From the NCBI GenBank assembly GCA_947450745.1, contig CANFYD010000059.1, positions 1 to 12,046 of the forward strand: 12,046 nt of DNA. The letters run 5' to 3'. A program made the translations under genes and the position numbers. The first letter of the stretch is position 1; every line of letters begins with the position of its first letter. Source of the DNA: Burkholderiales bacterium (GTDB lineage: Bacteria > Pseudomonadota > Gammaproteobacteria > Burkholderiales > Burkholderiaceae_C). The notes below the pieces were generated by a model. That model was not told where the DNA came from, did not search any database, and saw only the letters and a program-made list of their open reading frames with translations. This document shows, piece after piece, positions 7,742 to 12,046 of the stretch.

Positions 7742-8734
7742 TCAAAACAGCTCGATGCGCTGGCAATTGGCGCTGGCCAGTTCAAGCGGCGGATCGCCCT
7801 GCGCTTGCACCTCGAGATCAACGCTCGCAAAGTGATCTGCGCTGCCGCCCAGAGCCATCGCATGCGCCACACGCTGCGAATGCATCACGTAATTCTTGGT
7901 CCACAACTGCAGCAACTCTTCCAGCAGGATGGGCGGCGGCGGCGCTTGACCGTCGATCAGTTGGTAGAGCTGCGAGAAATGCGTGGACAGGCTACCCAGC
8001 GCGTTGTTGATCTGCTCCAGCAGTTGCCGGTTGATGTCCTGAAACTGCATGTCGCCGAGCGTATCGACTATGTCCTTGCTGACTTCCTGCATTCCGACCT
8101 CTACAGCCTTGGACAGCTCGCTCAGATGGCCGGCGGCATCTAGGAGATTGGCGCTCAGCGCCAAGTGCTGCGCGGCGAGTTCTGCCGCAGGGCCGAGGGC
8201 ATCGCCACTCAGGCCGACCGCCAGCGCAGGCGCAGGCGGGGCCAAACGGGCTACTGCGAGCGCGCACCGCTCGGTCAGCAGCAAACTTTCGTCCGACAGC
8301 ACCGCCGAGCGTCCAAGCACTTGCTGCAACTGCTGGCGCAACTGCTGGGTCTGCAAGTGGACGCGGCTCATGCGCTCGCCCATCGCCATCACGGCCGTCT
8401 CCGATGTCTGTATCGTCGCGCTGACCTGCTGCTTCAGCACCGCAAACGCTTGCTGCAGCGTGCTGATGTCTTGCGCCACCACATCGTTGGCGGGTCGGTG
8501 ACGGCGGCTTGCCGGCAGTCGACCGTACCGAGCCATGCACCAACCCAGGACCAGACCGGAACTCAGCCAGCATGCGCTGTTGAGGCTGATCAGGTCGGGC
8601 AGCAGCAGCGAAGTGACCAGCGGCAACAGCGGTACCAACAGGCGACGAGGCTGGCTGAACATGGTTTTGCCGAGTGCGGGCAAGCGATGCAGCAGTTGCG
8701 AGGTGAAAGATGGCTGTTTGGGTTCGGGCCTCAT
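7742..8734 (-). CDS. Membrane-anchored coiled-coil protein with CheZ-like DxxxQ motif
   Basis: A 330-residue protein counted from the ATG at 8734, which has a GAGG ribosome site five bases upstream. A TTG at 8821 could extend it by 29 residues but has no ribosome site. Residues 32-49 and 52-69 form a membrane hairpin after an Arg-rich stretch. A long Gln-rich helical region (about 84-150) follows, then a second helical region (about 180-275). At 228-241 the sequence DMQFQDINRQLLEQ includes D233-INR-Q237. This resembles the DFQDLTGQ site of the chemotaxis phosphatase CheZ, where the DxxxQ Asp and Gln dephosphorylate CheY-P. Similar QFQDxxRQ motifs occur in proteins annotated as MCP-like, but no MCP signalling hairpin tip or HAMP domain is evident. 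A short Pro-rich patch (APPPPILL) precedes the C-terminal region. Function is unproven; an anchored phosphatase or signalling scaffold is the best guess. It is probably co-transcribed with the patatin gene. Confidence 0.7.
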   Translation of the reverse strand: MRPEPKQPSFTSQLLHRLPALGKTMFSQPRRLLVPLLPLVTSLLLPDLISLNSACWLSSGLVLGWCMARYGRLPASRRHRPANDVVAQDISTLQQAFAVLKQQVSATIQTSETAVMAMGERMSRVHLQTQQLRQQLQQVLGRSAVLSDESLLLTERCALAVARLAPPAPALAVGLSGDALGPAAELAAQHLALSANLLDAAGHLSELSKAVEVGMQEVSKDIVDTLGDMQFQDINRQLLEQINNALGSLSTHFSQLYQLIDGQAPPPPILLEELLQLWTKNYVMHSQRVAHAMALGGSADHFASVDLEVQAQGDPPLELASANCQRIELF

Positions 8735-9147
8735 GTCTGCCTCACTGGCCGGAGTCTGGCCGAGCTGAAGCGGCGTTGTGGGGTCGATTTCATGACGGTG
8801 AACTCCCAAGATGCGATGCAATAAAAGCCGTGCAGGCCGTCAGGTCGAGTAAGTCGCAGGCGGCACCAACAAGGCCGAAGCCGGATGAACAGTTCGGCTC
8901 GGGCTGAGTTTCAAGCTCTGCAACTCACGCCTGAATTAAATCAATCAATGTCGAAATCGAATCATTCACAGCTCGGCGAAGCGTGCATTTGTCTCGAAAA
9001 ATTCAAACAGATGGCGCTTGACACGACACCAGATTCAAACTTCGCTGCCGAGCCGGACCGGCGCTCGGATCGGTCAGAGGCTTGAGCGACAGAAGGTTCA
9101 CTGCCCGCAGTCTGGCGACGCCTAATTAGCTCCCAATGAAATGAATG
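8735..9147. other. Divergent intergenic region upstream of ectR
   Basis: About 400 bases between the divergently transcribed coiled-coil protein gene and the ectR promoter. No gene is supported. A 66-codon plus-strand frame (8885-9085) has no ribosome site or recognisable motif. CCGAGC (9048-9053) and GCTCGG (9063-9068) form a GC-rich hairpin without a T tract. An 8-base direct repeat ATTCAAAC occurs at 9001-9008 and 9033-9040, 32 bases apart. The AT-rich patch at 8934-8950 could carry the minus-strand promoter, but no pair of boxes is convincing. Confidence 0.45.
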
Positions 9148-9175
9148 CTTACAAAATTACTTTAAATGATATGAT
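9148..9175 (+). promoter_or_regulatory. Candidate sigma70 promoter of ectR
   Basis: CTTACA (9148-9153) and TATGAT (9170-9175) are separated by 16 bases in the most AT-rich part of the region. They match the consensus at four and five of six positions. Transcription would begin near 9182, placing the 33-bp dyad at 9185-9217 in the early transcribed region. This is the only good -10 candidate close to the gene. Confidence 0.45.
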
Positions 9176-9184
9176 GACGATTGT

Positions 9185-9217
9185 GATGACTTCAAATCAA
9201 ATCAATTTGAAGTCATC
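9185..9217. promoter_or_regulatory. 33-bp perfect dyad, probable EctR/MarR operator
   Basis: GATGACTTCAAAT (9185-9197) and ATTTGAAGTCATC (9205-9217) are perfect 13-bp inverted arms around a 7-base spacer. A nested shorter dyad, TCAAAT-CA-ATTTGA (9197-9210), shares the right arm. MarR dimers bind palindromes of this kind, and the element sits 20 bases before the regulator's start codon, just after its predicted transcription start. Binding there would block transcription of ectR and of anything read through from it. In RNA the arms would also form a strong stem-loop ahead of the start codon. Confidence 0.65.
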
Positions 9218-9237
9218 TACTTTTAGTTTGGAATTCA

Positions 9238-9750
9238 GTGGAAACAGAACTCAACATGTCGCTGGCTGACGGCGAACCGGAAAGCGCCGCTGCAAATCGT
9301 GCCGGCGTCGGCGAATCGATACGCATCTTGCAAAGCGTGCGCCGCATTGCACAGTGCGTCGAGCACCATTCGAAGCGACTGAAGACGAGCCACAACATCA
9401 CCTCGCCGCAACTGGTGGCCCTGATGGCGATTGCTCGCTTGGGGCCTTGCACCCTGAAATCGATCGGGCGAGAAATTCACCTGAGCTCCAGCACGGTGGT
9501 CGGCATCATTGACCGCCTGGAGGAAAAGCATTGGGTGGTGCGCGAGCGTGACACCCGCGACCGGCGCAATGTCTTCGTCAGCGTGACCGAGGCTGGCAAG
9601 CAACTGGTGGACCACGCTCCGTCGGCCCTGCCGCAAGGCTTTGCCAGCGCCTTGGGCGGCTTGTCAGAGCCCGACCAGCAGACGCTGGTGGTGGTGCTGG
9701 AGCAATTTGCCTCGCTGCTGGAAGCCAAGGCGCCGGTGGTCACGGTTTGA
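9238..9750 (+). CDS. ectR: MarR family transcriptional regulator, probable EctR of the ectoine cluster
   Basis: A 170-residue protein with a MarR winged helix-turn-helix. Dimerisation helix about 26-50; TSPQLVALMAIARLG at 55-69; recognition helix about 83-97 (SSSTVVGIIDRLEEK); wing at 101-117 with the family pattern RDTRDRRNVFVSVTEAG; C-terminal dimerisation helices after 120. MarR-type EctR proteins are known repressors of ectoine genes in halotolerant methylotrophs such as Methylomicrobium alcaliphilum. The position directly upstream of ectABC, on the same strand, supports that identity. The GTG start is preceded by GGAA at only four bases; an in-frame ATG at 9256 is the alternative and would drop six residues outside the conserved domain. 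A large dyad 20 bases upstream suggests autoregulation. Identification as EctR rests on family plus context; the signal it senses is not visible. Confidence 0.8.
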   Translation: METELNMSLADGEPESAAANRAGVGESIRILQSVRRIAQCVEHHSKRLKTSHNITSPQLVALMAIARLGPCTLKSIGREIHLSSSTVVGIIDRLEEKHWVVRERDTRDRRNVFVSVTEAGKQLVDHAPSALPQGFASALGGLSEPDQQTLVVVLEQFASLLEAKAPVVTV

Positions 9751-9790
9751 CGCTTACCCACTGAATCTCGATAACCGGTGCGGCTGAAAG

Positions 9791-9811
9791 ATCGACCCCA
9801 ACAGGGTCGAT
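9791..9811 (+). promoter_or_regulatory. Stem-loop in the ectR-ectA gap
   Basis: ATCGACCC (9791-9798) and GGGTCGAT (9804-9811) are perfect 8-bp arms around the loop CAACA, 41 bases after the ectR stop and 29 bases before the ectA start. No T tract follows, so it does not look like a standard intrinsic terminator. It may be an RNA processing or stabilising element, a partial attenuator between regulator and enzymes, or an operator. No clear separate ectA promoter is seen in the 90-base gap. Confidence 0.5.
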
Positions 9812-9840
9812 GCTTCTGCCGCCCCAATAAAGGAGACTGA

Positions 9841-10383
9841 ATGCATGGAGCACATGGACAACAAGGACTGCCCCAAGATCCCATCGCGGATCAACTGAAG
9901 TTCCGGGAGCCGCAACGCCGTGATGGCGCTGCACTGCATCGATTGATAGCGGCCTGCCCCCCGCTGGATTTGAATTCGATCTATGCCTATTTGCTGCTCT
10001 GCCTCCATCACTCGCAGACCAGCGTAGTCGCCGAAATCGACGGCCAGATCGTCGGCACCGTCACCGCCTACATACCGCCGCAACAGCCCGACACGCTGTT
10101 CATCTGGCAGGTGGCTGTTGCCCCGCAGCAGCGCGGCAAAAAGATCGGCCAACGCATGCTCCAGCATCTGGTGGAGCACTGCATCAAGACCCGCCAATTA
10201 CGCTGGATGGAAACCACCATCAGTCCCAGCAATGCGGCGTCTATCCGTCTGTTTAACCAAGTATCTCTGCAGCAAAACGCAGGCATTTCAATCACCACTC
10301 TGTTTGCCGCCAAGGACTTTGGCGAGAGTGGTCACGAAGAAGAACAACTCTACAAAATCGGCCCATGGAACCGGCCAACCTGA
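9841..10383 (+). CDS. ectA: L-2,4-diaminobutyrate N-gamma-acetyltransferase (ectoine pathway)
   Basis: A 180-residue GNAT-fold enzyme that transfers acetyl from acetyl-CoA to L-2,4-diaminobutyrate, the second step of ectoine synthesis. EctA hallmarks are LDLNSIYAYLLLC at 42-54, LFIWQVAVAPQQRGKKIGQRM at 86-106 (beta4 and the CoA pyrophosphate loop), TISPSNAASIRLF in the C-terminal half, and a closing LYKIGPWN like the LFRIGP end of other EctA proteins. The ATG follows AGGAG (9831-9835) by five bases. The CoA loop reads QQRGKKIG where most relatives have RGxGLG, so a glycine of the Q/RxxGxG/A motif is replaced by Lys101; the next glycine is kept. ectB follows after 42 bases on the same strand. 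Confidence 0.95.
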   Translation: MHGAHGQQGLPQDPIADQLKFREPQRRDGAALHRLIAACPPLDLNSIYAYLLLCLHHSQTSVVAEIDGQIVGTVTAYIPPQQPDTLFIWQVAVAPQQRGKKIGQRMLQHLVEHCIKTRQLRWMETTISPSNAASIRLFNQVSLQQNAGISITTLFAAKDFGESGHEEEQLYKIGPWNRPT

Positions 10384-10425
10384 CTGAAACACGACACGAA
10401 GTTAAACCCCAACAGGAGAAACAAA

Positions 10426-11721
10426 ATGCGCACATTCAATCAACTGGAGTCTGAGGTTCGAGGGTATATCCGGTCCTTCCCGACCATTTTCACCAAGGCC
10501 CAGAACGCGGTGCTGACCGATGAGAACGGCCGCGAATACATCGACTTTCTGGCCGGTGCCGGCAGCCTGAACTACGGCCACAACAACCCGGTGATGAAGG
10601 CGGCCTTGCTTGATTACTTGGCGGGCGACGGCGTGGTGCAGGGCCTGGACATGGCAACTTCCGCCAAGAAGAACTTTCTGCGCACCTTTGAAGAGCGCAT
10701 CCTGAAGCCCCGCAAGATGCAGTACAAAGTTCAATTCACAGGACCTACCGGTACCAACGCGGTTGAGGCCGCCATCAAGCTGGCTCGCAACGTGACCGGT
10801 CGGCCCAACGTCATCTCGTTCACCAATGGTTTTCACGGCGTGTCGCTAGGCTCGCTGGCGCTGACCGGCAACCGCAAGTTTCGCGATGCTGCAGGCGTGG
10901 AGTTGTCGGCCGTTCACCATGCCGCCTACGCCGGCTACTTCGGCCCGGACATCGACACCATTGCGATGCTGGACAAGCTGGTGCTTGACCCCAGCAGCGG
11001 CGTTGACCTGCCCGCCGCCATCATTGTCGAGACCGTGCAAGGCGAAGGCGGGCTGAACGTGGCCAGCCTCAGCTGGCTGAAAAAGCTGGAGCAACTGTGC
11101 CGCCGCCACGACATCTTGCTGATCGTGGACGACATCCAGGCGGGCTGCGGGCGCACCGGCACCTTCTTCAGCTTCGAGCCGGCCGGCATCATGCCGGACA
11201 TGGTGACGCTGTCCAAGTCGCTGTCCGGCTACGGCCTGCCGATGTCCATCGTGCTGATCAAACCCGAACATGATGTGTGGAAGCCCGGCCAGCACAACGG
11301 CACCTTCCGCGGCAACAACATGGCGTTTGTGACTGCCGCCGTGGCGTTGACCCACTATTGGAGCGACAACAAGTTCCAGGCTTCGATCGAAAAGAAAGCC
11401 TTGACCGTCAGGACCTTCCTCAACAACCTGGTCATGAACTATCCGGCCGCCCTGATGGAGCGCCGTGGACGCGGGCTGATGCAGGGCCTGTCCTTCAACG
11501 ATGCGGACTTGGCCGATCGGGTCAGCAAATTGGCCTTCCAGAACGGGCTGATCATCGAGACTTCGGGCGGCCATGATGAAGTCATCAAGCTGCTGATACC
11601 ACTGACCATCGAGCCCGAAAAGCTGCTGGCCGGGCTGGACATCCTGGAGCAAGCTGTCAACGACGCGCTCAGTGACCAGCACAGCAACAAGGTCGTGGAA
11701 AGCAGCGAGGTGCTCGCATGA
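10426..11721 (+). CDS. ectB: Diaminobutyrate-2-oxoglutarate transaminase (ectoine pathway)
   Basis: A 431-residue class III PLP-dependent aminotransferase, normal EctB length. It makes L-2,4-diaminobutyrate from L-aspartate-beta-semialdehyde with glutamate as amino donor, the first committed step. Visible features are the phosphate-binding GPTGTNAVEAA (106-116), FHGVSLGSLALTGN, the cofactor aspartate D235 in LLIVDDIQAGCGRTG, and the Schiff-base lysine K264 in LSKSLSGYG. The N-terminal FNQLESEVRGYIRSFP is characteristic of EctB and not of general ornithine or GABA transaminases. The ribosome site AGGAGAA (10414-10420) lies five bases before the ATG. The stop overlaps the ectC start (ATGA, 11718-11721), implying translational coupling. 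Confidence 0.96.
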   Translation: MRTFNQLESEVRGYIRSFPTIFTKAQNAVLTDENGREYIDFLAGAGSLNYGHNNPVMKAALLDYLAGDGVVQGLDMATSAKKNFLRTFEERILKPRKMQYKVQFTGPTGTNAVEAAIKLARNVTGRPNVISFTNGFHGVSLGSLALTGNRKFRDAAGVELSAVHHAAYAGYFGPDIDTIAMLDKLVLDPSSGVDLPAAIIVETVQGEGGLNVASLSWLKKLEQLCRRHDILLIVDDIQAGCGRTGTFFSFEPAGIMPDMVTLSKSLSGYGLPMSIVLIKPEHDVWKPGQHNGTFRGNNMAFVTAAVALTHYWSDNKFQASIEKKALTVRTFLNNLVMNYPAALMERRGRGLMQGLSFNDADLADRVSKLAFQNGLIIETSGGHDEVIKLLIPLTIEPEKLLAGLDILEQAVNDALSDQHSNKVVESSEVLA

Positions 11722-12046
11722 TCGTGCGCCGCCTGCAAGACATTCTGAACACCGAACGCGACGTCAAGACCGACACCTGGGCCAGCCGTCGCCTGCTGCT
11801 GCGCGATGACCGCATGGGGTTCTCGATGCACGAGACCACCATCTACGCCGGCACCCAAACGCACATCTGGTACCAGAACCATCTGGAAGCCGTCTACTGC
11901 GTCGAGGGCAGCGGTGAAGTTGAGTTGATCCCCTCCGGCGAGATCTTTCGCATCGAGCCGGGCACGATCTACGCGCTCGACAAGCACGACCGCCATTGGC
12001 TTCGCGCCGATGCCGGTGGCGACCTGCGGCTGGTCTGCACCTTCAA
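11718..12046 (+). CDS. ectC: L-ectoine synthase, 5' part (runs off the window)
   Basis: 109 complete codons are present; family members are about 130 residues long, so most of the protein is here and the stop is outside. EctC is a cupin-fold enzyme that closes the ring of N-gamma-acetyl-diaminobutyrate with loss of water to give ectoine. The iron ligands known from Sphingopyxis EctC (Glu57, Tyr85, His93) fall at exactly the same numbers here: E57 in HLEAVYCVEG, Y85 in GTIYALDKHD and H93 in DRHWLRA. The start MIVRRLQDI is typical of the family. GAGG lies seven bases before the ATG, which overlaps the ectB stop. Whether ectD (hydroxylase) or a dedicated aspartokinase gene follows cannot be seen. 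Confidence 0.95.
   Translation, partial: MIVRRLQDILNTERDVKTDTWASRRLLLRDDRMGFSMHETTIYAGTQTHIWYQNHLEAVYCVEGSGEVELIPSGEIFRIEPGTIYALDKHDRHWLRADAGGDLRLVCTF

Noticed and set aside
7088..8143. A 351-codon plus-strand frame spanning the patatin and coiled-coil genes
   Set aside because: It crosses two well-supported minus-strand genes and their gap, and its product matches no family I recognise.
6437..8734. A patatin-based anti-phage (CBASS-like) system
   Set aside because: No nucleotidyltransferase, ubiquitin-like or HORMA gene is present. The partner has membrane and coiled-coil features only.
8735..8821. TTG at 8821 as start of the coiled-coil membrane protein
   Set aside because: No ribosome site precedes it, while ATG 8734 has GAGG at five bases. 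The extra residues add no domain.
8885..9085. A 66-codon plus-strand frame upstream of ectR
   Set aside because: It has no ribosome site and no motif, and its composition differs from the coding genes; probably non-coding.
9791..9811. Hairpin as a standard intrinsic terminator of ectR
   Set aside because: The stem is good, but the following bases are GCTTCTGCC, not a T run; kept only as an unassigned regulatory stem-loop.

Overview
The window looks like chromosomal DNA from a GC-rich Gram-negative bacterium, most likely a betaproteobacterium of the order Burkholderiales. The evidence is strong G/C preference at third codon positions, a two-subunit XdhA/XdhB xanthine dehydrogenase, a TonB-dependent outer-membrane receptor, and overall protein style. 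The placement is an inference; there is no rRNA or other marker gene here. No tRNA, rRNA, insertion sequence or CRISPR array was seen.

Layout. (1) Positions 1-3156, plus strand: the 3' end of xdhA (FAD subunit) and a complete xdhB (molybdenum subunit) of xanthine dehydrogenase, joined by an ATGA overlap. The usual maturation gene xdhC does not follow. (2) Positions 3214-3756, minus strand: a more AT-rich BrnT/BrnA toxin-antitoxin module. A perfect 19-bp palindrome covers its -10 box and the toxin start codon. (3) Positions 4007-6346, plus strand: a TonB-dependent outer-membrane receptor of unknown ligand. (4) Positions 6437-8734, minus strand: a two-gene unit, first a membrane-anchored coiled-coil protein with a CheZ-like DxxxQ motif, then a patatin-like phospholipase. 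(5) Positions 8735-9237: a divergent, partly AT-rich intergenic region. It holds a probable promoter and a perfect 13-bp-arm inverted repeat in front of a MarR-family gene. (6) Positions 9238-12046, plus strand: ectR-like MarR regulator, then ectA, ectB and the start of ectC, which runs off the window.

How the genes work together. EctB (transaminase), EctA (acetyltransferase) and EctC (cyclising synthase) convert aspartate-semialdehyde to the compatible solute ectoine, so the organism probably meets osmotic stress at times. The MarR gene lies immediately upstream in the same direction. The large inverted repeat lies between the predicted transcription start and the regulator's start codon, which suggests autorepression and possibly control of the whole cluster. 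A second hairpin in the 90-bp gap before ectA may tune expression of the biosynthetic genes relative to the regulator.

No wholly new system is evident. The least explained parts are the membrane-anchored protein with a CheZ-like motif next to a patatin, the apparently leaderless and self-repressed toxin promoter, and the paired regulatory structures around ectR.
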